A DNA stretch of 6,728 nt from Saprospiraceae bacterium (GCA_020850025.1 JADZFI010000407.1:1-6728), one strand, 5' to 3'; counted from the first letter of the stretch, positions 1 through 6,728 are shown. Numbers and translations are program-made. The notes: a model not told the origin generated them from the letters alone.

Positions 1-1
1 A

Positions 2-322
2 CAGGTTACGCAGGGCCGCCTGATCGATTTTATGGAGGAATGCCAGTCAGGAGATCTGGCTTTTTTCGACAACGGCAAAGGGCAGGTGACCCATGTGGGC
101 ATAATTTTGCCCGAATGCCACATCATCCACGCCAGTGGCGAGGTGCGGATTGACAAGCTGGATCACTTCGGTATTTTCAATAAAGAACAAAACCGGTACA
201 CGCATCAGCTGCGCATTGTGAAGCGTCTGCTGCCCGACGAACCGACCGCCGTAGCCACTACAGAAGCCGCTTCTCCCTTTATGGAAGAAGAACTCGCCGG
301 CCAGGGCGCCCTTTTCGGGTAA
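2..322 (+). CDS. NlpC/P60 family (C40) cell-wall peptidase, C-terminal fragment
   Basis: This is the 3' part of a gene whose start lies before the window; the frame is open from base 2 to a TAA at 320-322, giving 106 residues. NlpC/P60 enzymes are papain-like cysteine peptidases that cut peptidoglycan stem peptides, usually between D-Glu (or D-iGln) and the diamino acid, in the periplasm or at the surface. Seen here are the second half of the fold: SGDLAFFD, then THVGI with the expected catalytic His, then IIHASG with the third polar active-site His. The catalytic Cys and any N-terminal signal peptide or SH3 domains would lie upstream, so they cannot be checked. After the fold comes a short acidic, Ala-rich tail (PTAVATTEAASPFMEEELA) with no recognised motif. 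The next gene follows on the same strand 67 bases later. The domain is clear; the exact substrate is unknown. Confidence 0.88.
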   Translation, partial: QVTQGRLIDFMEECQSGDLAFFDNGKGQVTHVGIILPECHIIHASGEVRIDKLDHFGIFNKEQNRYTHQLRIVKRLLPDEPTAVATTEAASPFMEEELAGQGALFG

Positions 323-366
323 AGAATTACGCAGTTCGTTACACCAACCCCACAAAAGCGGGCAAA

Positions 367-372
367 AAGGAG
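367..372 (+). promoter_or_regulatory. Shine-Dalgarno-like AAGGAG before the ABC-F gene
   Basis: AAGGAG ends 5 bases before a TTG (378) and 17 bases before the ATG (390), both in the ABC-F reading frame. The spacing would suit the TTG start. However, Bacteroidota use this signal weakly, and the family's N-terminus fits the ATG, so it may be chance. Confidence 0.3.
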
Positions 373-381
373 TACCTTTGC
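373..381 (+). promoter_or_regulatory. Bacteroidota -7 promoter element TACCTTTGC before the ABC-F gene
   Basis: TACCTTTGC matches the Bacteroidota primary sigma factor -7 consensus TAnnTTTG in full. I see no convincing -33 TTTG at the usual spacing. With the box centred near 376, transcription would start around 384, leaving only about six bases before the ATG at 390, so the message would be almost leaderless. Its place in the short gap after the NlpC/P60 gene suggests that the ABC-F gene has its own promoter. Confidence 0.5.
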
Positions 382-389
382 GCCCCGTT

Positions 390-2303
<1,914 letters not shown>

Positions 2304-2306
2304 TCT

Positions 2307-2334
2307 TACGGTAGACGGCCTACGGTAGACGGCT
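2307..2334 (+). repeat. 14-bp tandem duplication just after the ABC-F stop
   Basis: TACGGTAGACGGCC (2307-2320) is followed directly by TACGGTAGACGGCT (2321-2334), with only the last base different. The pair starts three bases after the ABC-F TGA codon. It has an imperfect inverted counterpart at the far edge of the same intergenic region (2567-2592, 21 of 26 positions matching). Confidence 0.85.
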
Positions 2335-2350
2335 GATGCCAAGCCCTTCC

Positions 2351-2468
2351 TACGTTGTCACCCCCGTCAGGGGGTCTACACAACCCAAGCTACATTGTCA
2401 CCCCCGCAGGGGGGTCTACACAACCCAAGCTGAGTTGTCACCCCGTAGGGGGACTACACAACCCAAGC
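2351..2468. repeat. Three tandem hairpin-forming units of about 40 bp
   Basis: Units lie at 2351-2390, 2391-2430 and 2431-2468 (40, 40 and 38 bp). Each reads roughly GTTGTCACCCCC, a short variable loop, a run of G, (T/A)CTACACAAC, then CCAAGC. In each, CCCC(C) can pair with GGGG(G), and an outer GTTGT can pair with ACAAC, giving a two-part stem with an unpaired CA opposite TCTAC. The first few bases of a fourth unit (TACGTGAT) appear at 2469 before similarity is lost. The array lies between two convergent genes, where stacked G+C-rich hairpins could end or protect both transcripts; there is no clear U-run, so a standard intrinsic terminator is not shown. The units carry no distinct spacers, so this is not CRISPR. 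Confidence 0.9.
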
Positions 2469-2511
2469 TACGTGATTATCTTTTAATACAGGCATCCCGT
2501 TTGAACCGGGC

Positions 2512-2541
2512 TTGTGTAGGCCCCCTGACGCGGGTGACAAC
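2512..2541 (-). repeat. Inverted fourth copy of the hairpin unit
   Basis: The reverse complement of these 30 bases matches the core of the first tandem unit (GTTGTC to ACACAA) at 28 of 30 positions. The unit is not a perfect palindrome: the CA and TCTAC sides differ, so the orientation can be read and this copy is genuinely inverted relative to the three upstream. Together the copies could fold as a large structure with the 43 intervening A+T-rich bases (2469-2511) as a loop. Confidence 0.8.
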
Positions 2542-2566
2542 CCAAAAAGGGCTGGAAATTGTGCTG

Positions 2567-2597
2567 GCCGTCCACCGTTGGCCGTAGGCCGTAATCA
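2567..2597 (-). repeat. Edge inverted repeat reaching the dipeptidyl peptidase stop codon
   Basis: Read on the minus strand this is TGAT-TACGGCCTACGG and onward. It pairs with 2301-2334 (TGATCTTACGGTAGACGG and onward): 21 of 26 positions match in the main block (2308-2333 against 2567-2592), plus TGAT at the outer end of both. Those TGA triplets are the stop codons of the two convergent genes, so the intergenic region is edged by the same sequence on both sides. Confidence 0.65.
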
Positions 2598-4847
2598 CGG
2601 CTTCGGCGCCACCGCTCCTTTCTTGTTTTTCAGATTTTCATTCAGGAATTTCGTCATCAGCGTGTACAGGTGGATTCTGGCATTTCCACCTCCGATGCCG
2701 TGGTTGCGGTTGGGGTAGATCATGGTATCGAACTGCTTGTTTTTGGCAATGAGTTCGTTGGCCATTTCTGCCGTGTGCTGGAAGTGCACATTGTCGTCGG
2801 CCAGGCCGTGGACGAGGAGATAGGAGCCTTTGAGCTGATCGGCGAAGTTGGTGGGGGAGTTTAGCTCGTAGCCTTCCTTGTTTTCCTCGTGCGTTTGCAT
2901 GTAGCGTTCGGTGTACACCGAATCGTACCATTTCCAGTTGGTCACCGGCGCCACGGCAATGGCCGCTTCAAATACATCGTTGCCTTTGAGGAGGCAATTG
3001 GTGCTCATATAGCCGCCATAGCTCCAACCGAAAATACCGATGCGCCCGGCATCCACATAGGGCAGTGTGCCCAGGTATTTGGCCGCCTCAATCTGGTCTT
3101 TCACCTCGTAATGCCCGAGTTGTTTGTAGGTCATTTTTTTAAACTCCTCCCCGCGGGCGCCCGTACCGCGGTTGTCGACACAAGCCACTACGGACCCTTG
3201 CTGAGCCAGCATCTGAAACCACCAGTAGTTGGCGCCTTTCCAGGCATCCGTGACCTGCTGACTGCCCGGGCCGCCGTACACGAACATCAGCACCGGCAAT
3301 TTCTGGTTTTTATAGGCGGGATTGGTGGGTTTGATCATCCAACCGTTGAGCTCCACCTGATCGGAAGTTTTAAAATCGAAAAATTCCACCGGAATGGTTC
3401 CGTACTCGGATTGTTTGCCGCGCACTTCGGTGTTCTGTTCGAGGCTGCGGATCGCCTTGCCTTTCCGATTGCAGACATTGTATTGTGGCGGCGTATTGGC
3501 GGTGGAGAAACTGTGCACAAAGTAATCGAAGGTGCTGCTCCACTGGGCGCCGTTGGAACCCACTGCTTTGCTGATCTTGCGCGGTTTTTTGCCCTTCAGT
3601 GTGGTTTCAAACAGCTCCCGGGCCATGGGCGTCTTGCTGGCCGCCTGGAAATAGACTTTCCCGTTGGTTTCGTCTATACCGTACAGCGCCGTCACATCCC
3701 ATTTGCCTTTGGTAAGGGCCGCCACCTCCTGGCCCGACATATCGTAGCGATAAAGGTGGTTAAATCCGCTTTTTTCGCTTTGCAGGACAAAACCGGAGCC
3801 GTCTTTCAGGAAAGTAACATCGTGCAGATCAAGGTAATACTTGCTTTTTTCCTCGTACAGCAGGTTGCATTGCCCGGATTTTGGATCGGCCAGCAGCAGG
3901 CGTTGGGTGCTTTGGTGGCGGTTCATCCAGGTGAGACAAAGCTTGCCGGAGGGCGCCCACTCCAGGCGCGGCAAATAATCGTCGAGCCGACCGTTTTTGG
4001 ATTCGCGGTCGGGGATGTTTACCTGCACGGTTTTGCCTCCGTTCAGATCGTAGATATGTGCGGTAACGATGGCGTTGTTTTCGCCCACTTTGGGGTATTT
4101 GAACGTGACGTTTACCGGGTAGGGTTGACCGCGGAACATTTCCATGGTCATTTCCGGCACTGCCCGCTCATCGAAGCGCAGATAGGCCAGGTAGCGCCCG
4201 TCGGGGCTCCACTGGAAAGCGCGCACCAGCTCGAATTCTTCTTCATACACCCAATCCGATGCGCCGTTGATGATTTCGTTTTGTTTGCCGTCGGTGGTAA
4301 CGCGCGTCACCAGGCCGCTGCCCAAATCTTTGAAGTACAGGTCGTTTTTCACCACAAATGCCACTTTAGCGCCGTCTGCCGAGAACGTGGCATAACGCTG
4401 TTTGGCGGCCGTGGCGCCGTCCTTGATGTACACCACGTTCTGGTCGAAGAGCTTGGTCAGGTTTTTCGTGTTCAGGTCCAGCACGAAATAATCTGCCTCC
4501 GAGCTCCAGCGAAACAGGGGCGTGGAATTGGTGGTCAGCAGCATTTTGGATTCGTCCGGGCTGAAGGAATACCCATCAAACGAGCCTTTCCATCCGTTAT
4601 CAGCCGACGTAAGAGTGGCAGCATCTACCAGGGCGCCGGATTTTTCGCCGGTGCGCAGGTCGTATTGCACAATACTATTGCCCTCGAGGCGGGTAAAGTG
4701 TACCCCGTCTTTTTGGAAATTAAACCCCGGAATGCCTTTGGTGGCGAAGGTTCCTTTTTGCCAGATGTCTTCCAGCGTAATGGGTTTTTGGGCCAAAAGC
4801 GAGAGACCGGGCAGCAGAAACAGGCATAAAGTGCAGAAACGGCGCAT
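2595..4847 (-). CDS. Secreted dipeptidyl peptidase IV (S9B prolyl oligopeptidase family)
   Basis: A 750-residue exported serine peptidase predicted to remove Xaa-Pro or Xaa-Ala dipeptides from peptide N-termini, aiding peptide uptake. Residues 1-19 are a signal peptide (MRRF, hydrophobic core, LLA before QKP); no lipobox Cys. The DPP IV propeller domain spans about 30-480. It carries WVYEEE (199-204), whose last two Glu (203-204) anchor the substrate amino group and separate DPP IV from other S9 enzymes. The alpha/beta-hydrolase domain spans about 490-740, with oxyanion Tyr524 in YGGPGS, nucleophile Ser609 in GWSYGG, Asp684 in ADDNVHF and His716 in NHG. All are intact and the length is normal. 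The start was set at the ATG giving the signal peptide; the frame runs 21 codons further upstream without signal-like sequence. It is transcribed convergently with the ABC-F gene and away from the Crp-like gene, and seems to be single. Confidence 0.95.
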   Translation of the reverse strand: MRRFCTLCLFLLPGLSLLAQKPITLEDIWQKGTFATKGIPGFNFQKDGVHFTRLEGNSIVQYDLRTGEKSGALVDAATLTSADNGWKGSFDGYSFSPDESKMLLTTNSTPLFRWSSEADYFVLDLNTKNLTKLFDQNVVYIKDGATAAKQRYATFSADGAKVAFVVKNDLYFKDLGSGLVTRVTTDGKQNEIINGASDWVYEEEFELVRAFQWSPDGRYLAYLRFDERAVPEMTMEMFRGQPYPVNVTFKYPKVGENNAIVTAHIYDLNGGKTVQVNIPDRESKNGRLDDYLPRLEWAPSGKLCLTWMNRHQSTQRLLLADPKSGQCNLLYEEKSKYYLDLHDVTFLKDGSGFVLQSEKSGFNHLYRYDMSGQEVAALTKGKWDVTALYGIDETNGKVYFQAASKTPMARELFETTLKGKKPRKISKAVGSNGAQWSSTFDYFVHSFSTANTPPQYNVCNRKGKAIRSLEQNTEVRGKQSEYGTIPVEFFDFKTSDQVELNGWMIKPTNPAYKNQKLPVLMFVYGGPGSQQVTDAWKGANYWWFQMLAQQGSVVACVDNRGTGARGEEFKKMTYKQLGHYEVKDQIEAAKYLGTLPYVDAGRIGIFGWSYGGYMSTNCLLKGNDVFEAAIAVAPVTNWKWYDSVYTERYMQTHEENKEGYELNSPTNFADQLKGSYLLVHGLADDNVHFQHTAEMANELIAKNKQFDTMIYPNRNHGIGGGNARIHLYTLMTKFLNENLKNKKGAVAPKP

Positions 4848-4866
4848 GAGTATGGGTTTTGTGCCG

Positions 4867-4874
4867 CCAAAATA
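4867..4874 (-). promoter_or_regulatory. Weak -7-like element before the dipeptidyl peptidase gene
   Basis: On the minus strand, TATTTTGG lies 19 bases before the chosen ATG. It resembles TAnnTTTG but is one base short between TA and TTTG. A second candidate, CACTTTTGC (4907-4915 on the minus strand), fits 7 of 8 positions but lies 59 bases upstream. No clear -33 element is seen for either, so the true promoter is undecided. Confidence 0.25.
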
Positions 4875-4945
4875 GGGGAATGTGGATGGATGGGGAAGGG
4901 ATTTAGGCAAAAGTGGGGAAATTGGGGGTGAGGAGGTTGTTTAAT

Positions 4946-5014
4946 GGTCATTTGGGGGGCATTTAGGGGTCATTTGGGAGGTCATTTGGGGGGCATTTGG
5001 GAGGCATTTTTTGG
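4946..5014. repeat. Degenerate tandem array of GG(T)CATTTGGG units
   Basis: Six head-to-tail units of 10-12 bp: GGTCATTTGGGG, GGCATTTAGG, GGTCATTTGGGA, GGTCATTTGGGG, GGCATTTGGGA and GGCATTTTTTGG. Two unit types, with and without the T after GG, are interspersed. The array is G-rich on the plus strand and ends about 100 bases upstream of the peptidase start, so it may lie in that gene's upstream control region. It has no similarity to the other repeats in the window. Confidence 0.85.
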
Positions 5015-5075
5015 CTGTGCGTTGTTCCCTTGTCGGGTTCAGCTGGTTGTTTGGACGTTGTGTGGTCTTAATCAA

Positions 5076-5091
5076 AATGGGTATTCCCATT
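5076..5091. repeat. Small inverted repeat AATGGG-TATT-CCCATT
   Basis: Six-base arms around a four-base loop, with no U-run after it. It could be a weak hairpin or an operator-like site, but inverted repeats this size also occur by chance and nothing links it to either flanking gene. Confidence 0.3.
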
Positions 5092-5164
5092 CAGGCTAAG
5101 CCTTCACTTTTAAAACTTGCTCAGGTGGATTATTTCAACATCACCTCATTTCCCGACCGCAGCT

Positions 5165-5289
5165 CCGGACTCGCAAGAGGCCTAACCTTTGTAGCAGATG
5201 CGGTGCCCCCTGGTTGGGCCTCTTGCAAGGCCGGGGCGTTTTTCCGGGCATTTCGGGAGCTACAAACGTTAGGCCTCTTACGAGGCCGG
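5165..5289. repeat. 125-bp inverted-repeat element with 31-bp arms
   Basis: The arm at 5165-5195 (CCGGACTCGCAAGAGGCC, then TAACCTTTGTAGC) is the reverse complement of the arm at 5259-5289 at 28 of 31 positions. The 63-base centre holds a further direct copy of the outer motif: GGCCTCTTGCAAGGCCGGG (5217-5235) matches GGCCTCTTACGAGGCCGGG (5272-5290) at 17 of 19 positions. The core GGCCTC-TTAC-GAGGCC is itself a short hairpin. So three copies of one palindromic motif are present, one inverted. The arrangement looks like a REP/BIME-type or MITE-like dispersed element. I see no target-site duplication and no open frame that would suggest a transposase. Confidence 0.8.
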
Positions 5290-5318
5290 GCACTTCCTCT
5301 CCAGTGGTGGAATGCCCC

Positions 5319-5327
5319 TATATTTGC
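5319..5327 (+). promoter_or_regulatory. Bacteroidota -7 promoter element TATATTTGC before the Crp-like gene
   Basis: TATATTTGC is a full match to TAnnTTTG followed by C. It lies 45 bases before the ATG at 5373 and 29 bases after the inverted-repeat element. Transcription would start near 5330, giving a leader of about 43 bases that is A-rich at its end (ACAACAAAAACAATTAAGCA) with no Shine-Dalgarno sequence, as is usual in Bacteroidota. No clear -33 TTTG is seen, which may mean weak or activator-dependent transcription. Confidence 0.6.
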
Positions 5328-5372
5328 GGCCTGCCGGCAAGTGCAGCAAGCAACAACAAAAACAATTAAGCA

Positions 5373-5954
5373 ATGGAAAACGTACTATTCGACTTTATGG
5401 CAAAATACATTTCTCTTACCGAGGAAGAGAAGAACGCCATCGTTTCTTTGGACATTTTTCGCTCGGTAAAGAAAGGGACCACTTTGCTCAAGGAAGGACA
5501 AAAATCGAGAGACAGCTACTTTGTGATAAAAGGCTGTATTCTCACCTATTATGTGTTAGATGGGGAGGAAAAAACCACGGCTTTCTACACAGAATTGGAA
5601 GCTTTTACGCCCCCTTGCGTAGTAAGCAAAACGCCATCTGAATATTATATAAGTTGTGTAGAAGACACCATACTTACTGTGTCAAACCCTGATATGGAAG
5701 CGGAGGCAAACCGCAAATTTCCAAAGTTTGAAACCATGTGCAGGTTATTAGCGGAAGAGCTTTTAGCCAAACAACGAATAGACCTGGACGAGTTTAAAAC
5801 TTCCTCCCCCGAACAACGATACCTTAACTTGCTGCAAAAAAGACCGGACCTCGTTCAGCGTGTGCCGCAGCACCAGTTAGCCAGTTATTTAGGTATCAAG
5901 CCTCAGTCATTAAGCCGGCTACGGGCGAGGATTTTTGAAAAAAGCAAGCGTTAA
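5373..5954 (+). CDS. Crp/Fnr-family transcriptional regulator
   Basis: A 193-residue regulator, the usual length for the large Bacteroidota Crp/Fnr group. An N-terminal cyclic-nucleotide-binding-type beta-roll spans about 10-110 (VKKGTTLLKEGQKSRDSYFVIKG at 32-54 is its typical opening), followed by a dimer helix (about 115-140) and a helix-turn-helix. SPEQRYLNLLQKRPDLVQRVP (145-165) leads into HQLASYLGI and the recognition helix KPQSLSRLRARI (176-187). The cAMP phosphate-binding signature (a GE(L/M) turn followed by RxA) is absent: the matching stretch is ELEAFTPPCVVSKTPSEYY. There is also no N-terminal Cys cluster for an Fnr iron-sulfur centre. So the ligand is unknown and is unlikely to be bound in the E. 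coli Crp manner. The ATG is preceded by an A-rich leader without Shine-Dalgarno. The next gene lies 80 bases downstream on the same strand behind a perfect palindrome, so it is a plausible target. The gene is more A+T-rich than those to its left. Confidence 0.92.
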   Translation: MENVLFDFMAKYISLTEEEKNAIVSLDIFRSVKKGTTLLKEGQKSRDSYFVIKGCILTYYVLDGEEKTTAFYTELEAFTPPCVVSKTPSEYYISCVEDTILTVSNPDMEAEANRKFPKFETMCRLLAEELLAKQRIDLDEFKTSSPEQRYLNLLQKRPDLVQRVPQHQLASYLGIKPQSLSRLRARIFEKSKR

Positions 5955-5964
5955 GCCTCCTTTC

Positions 5965-5978
5965 TTCACTTAAGTGAA
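5965..5978. promoter_or_regulatory. Perfect 14-bp palindrome TTCACTTAAGTGAA, candidate Crp/Fnr operator
   Basis: TTCACTTAAGTGAA equals its own reverse complement over all 14 bases. It sits 10 bases after the regulator stop codon and 23 bases before the next -7 element. Its centre (5971.5) is about 41 bp before the predicted transcription start, where class II Crp/Fnr activators bind and stand in for a -33/-35 contact. There is no U-run, so a terminator is unlikely. Binding by the neighbouring regulator is inference. Confidence 0.6.
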
Positions 5979-6001
5979 CGAGATCAGAGACCTCCTCCAT
6001 T

Positions 6002-6010
6002 CACCTTTGC
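6002..6010 (+). promoter_or_regulatory. -7-like promoter element CACCTTTGC before the exported-protein gene
   Basis: CACCTTTGC matches TAnnTTTG at 7 of 8 positions (C for the first T). A start point near 6012 would leave a leader of about 22 bases ending ACAACCAAATAGT before the ATG at 6035. The expected -33 site is not TTTG-like but lies right beside the TTCACTTAAGTGAA palindrome, which suggests activator dependence. Confidence 0.5.
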
Positions 6011-6034
6011 AGTATCATTTAACAACCAAATAGT

Positions 6035-6667
6035 ATGGAAATGCAAAGGAAAATTCTGTTGTTCACCCTGATCTTGATCATCACAGGCGCCCTGCAAGTT
6101 CAGGCACAATATGGCGCACAAAACAGCACTTACAAGCGGTGGTTCGTGGGTAGTACGGTGTTTTTATTGGGTAATTTATCTACTGTCAACCCTCCCAACT
6201 TTGTGCAACTCAATGTAGGCTATCGTATAACAGGAAAAGATGTCATTACCCTGGAGCCCAAAACCTGGAAATATGCCTGGCCGAATGGTATTCACCCGTT
6301 TTTAAACGAATCATACGGAAAACCGGAAGAAAAATTTCCGGGGTATGTTCGTGAATATGGCATTTCGGTGGCTTACCAACGCTTTTTTTGGAAAGGTTTA
6401 TACGCCGAACTTAACGTAATGCCTACTTTACAGACTTTTGCGAACGAGCAGGGTAAAAAACTTGATAATGGCTTTCAGATTTTCAATACCTATCGCGCCG
6501 GTTATCATATCAAGCTTTTTAAGGACCGATTCTTTATTCAACCATCCATTGCCATTACACACCGTGCTTATCACACAACACTACCTGACGGATTTAAACA
6601 GTTAGACGATAAATGGTCCAAGTTTGTCTTCGGAGAGCCGGGTTTTCATTTTGGCTTTAACTTCTGA
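6035..6667 (+). CDS. Uncharacterised exported protein, probable outer-membrane beta-barrel
   Basis: A 210-residue protein of unknown function. It has a clear signal peptide: MEMQRK, a hydrophobic core (LLFTLILIITGAL) and a likely cut after VQA at 24, before QYG. The mature part is rich in aromatic residues and alternating hydrophobic/polar stretches that look like beta-strands: about 37-47, 57-75, 107-133, 146-161, 165-178 and 197-210. It ends GFHFGFNF, and a C-terminal Phe is the usual signal for outer-membrane insertion of barrels. Notable segments are TLEPKTWKYAWPNGI (72-86) and FPGYVREYGISVAYQRFFWKGLYAEL (101-126). From memory it resembles conserved hypothetical proteins of Bacteroidota, but I cannot confirm a family. 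ATG 6035 is used; ATG 6041 would remove two residues and is equally possible. It probably depends on the palindrome-linked promoter upstream. It could instead be a periplasmic beta-rich protein. Confidence 0.8.
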   Translation: MEMQRKILLFTLILIITGALQVQAQYGAQNSTYKRWFVGSTVFLLGNLSTVNPPNFVQLNVGYRITGKDVITLEPKTWKYAWPNGIHPFLNESYGKPEEKFPGYVREYGISVAYQRFFWKGLYAELNVMPTLQTFANEQGKKLDNGFQIFNTYRAGYHIKLFKDRFFIQPSIAITHRAYHTTLPDGFKQLDDKWSKFVFGEPGFHFGFNF

Positions 6668-6669
6668 CA

Positions 6670-6728
6670 GTGGACTGTGGACTGTGATTTATGTGATTTG
6701 TGTGATTTGTGTGATTTGTGTGATGCAG
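6670..6728. repeat. Tandem repeats after the exported-protein gene (7-bp then 9-bp units)
   Basis: Starting three bases after the stop codon, GTGGAC (6670-6675) and TGTGGAC (6676-6682) lead into TGTGATTTA (6683-6691), three exact TGTGATTTG units (6692-6718) and a partial TGTGAT (6719-6724). The 7-bp and 9-bp units share TGTG(G/A), so one may have grown from the other. The final GCAG may be the array end, but the window stops there. Confidence 0.88.

Larger units (their letters stand above)
4848..5372. other. Intergenic region between divergent genes, with repeats and promoters
   Basis: These 525 bases separate the peptidase gene (minus strand) from the Crp-like regulator (plus strand). They hold a weak minus-strand promoter candidate, the 4946-5014 tandem array, the 5165-5289 inverted-repeat element and the 5319-5327 -7 element, each listed separately. 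In 5015-5164 I see only a small hairpin. A reading frame of 152 codons from a TTG at 5011 crosses the region, but it runs through the repeat and into the regulator gene in another frame, so I do not call it a gene. Confidence 0.7.

Noticed and set aside
2496..2510. CCCG...CGGG mini-hairpin in the centre of the convergent gap
   Set aside because: Only four base pairs can form and no U-run follows, so it cannot be supported as a terminator.
2351..2541. Possible CRISPR array
   Set aside because: The three units are head-to-tail without unique spacers, the between-unit CCAAGC is itself conserved, and no cas genes are present.
2336..2587. Plus-strand 83-codon frame across the intergenic repeats
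   Set aside because: Its protein is only a translation of the tandem hairpin units (repeated QPKL-type blocks), with no start signal and no sign of being coding sequence.
2889..4829. Plus-strand 646-codon open frame opposite the peptidase gene
   Set aside because: It is a shadow of the dipeptidyl peptidase gene on the other strand. The translation is His/Val/Phe-rich without motifs, while the minus strand has every DPP IV active-site residue.
4848..4910. N-terminal extension of the peptidase to an upstream ATG (21 extra residues)
   Set aside because: The extension (MPKSLPHPSTFPYFGG...) would bury the signal peptide inside the protein and overlaps the likely promoter. The internal ATG at 4847 gives a normal exported start.
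5011..5469. Plus-strand 152-codon open frame starting at TTG
   Set aside because: It crosses the tandem array end and the inverted-repeat element, then overlaps the well-supported Crp-like gene in another frame. Its sequence shows no domain and it lacks a good start.
5965..5978. Palindrome as a terminator of the regulator gene
   Set aside because: The stem is A+T-rich with no loop, and no U-run follows. Its position relative to the next promoter fits an operator better.

Overview
The window looks like chromosomal DNA of a Bacteroidota bacterium, probably from the environmental Saprospiria/Chitinophagia side; that placement is inference. Four things support it: start regions with no or poor Shine-Dalgarno sequence but with Bacteroidota-type -7 elements (TAnnTTTG) just upstream of the genes, an exported S9B dipeptidyl peptidase, a short 193-residue Crp/Fnr regulator of the Bacteroidota type, and an exported barrel-like protein ending in Phe.

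Layout: (1) 2-322 (+), the C-terminal end of an NlpC/P60 cell-wall peptidase whose 5' part lies outside the window. (2) 390-2303 (+), an intact ABC-F ATPase with duplicated ATP-binding cassettes. (3) 2304-2594, a 291-base gap between convergent genes, packed with repeats: a 14-bp tandem duplication, three tandem hairpin units of about 40 bp, an inverted copy of that unit, and an imperfect inverted repeat at both edges that reaches into both stop codons. (4) 2595-4847 (-), a secreted prolyl dipeptidyl peptidase IV with all catalytic and substrate-anchoring residues. (5) 4848-5372, a 525-base intergenic region with a short tandem array (4946-5014), a 125-bp inverted-repeat element (5165-5289) and a perfect -7 promoter element (5319-5327). 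(6) 5373-5954 (+), a Crp/Fnr-family regulator. (7) 6035-6667 (+), an uncharacterised exported, probably outer-membrane, protein. (8) 6670-6728, a further tandem repeat running off the window.

The first three proteins are ordinary housekeeping or envelope functions with no evident shared pathway. The last two genes may form a regulatory pair. A perfect 14-bp palindrome (TTCACTTAAGTGAA, 5965-5978) lies between them, centred about 41 bp before the start point predicted from the next -7 element. That is the geometry of a class II Crp-type activator site. These two genes are also visibly more A+T-rich than the rest of the window.

I see no CRISPR array, tRNA, rRNA, transposase or defence system. 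The most unusual content is the intergenic repeats: every gap longer than 100 bases holds its own repeat family.
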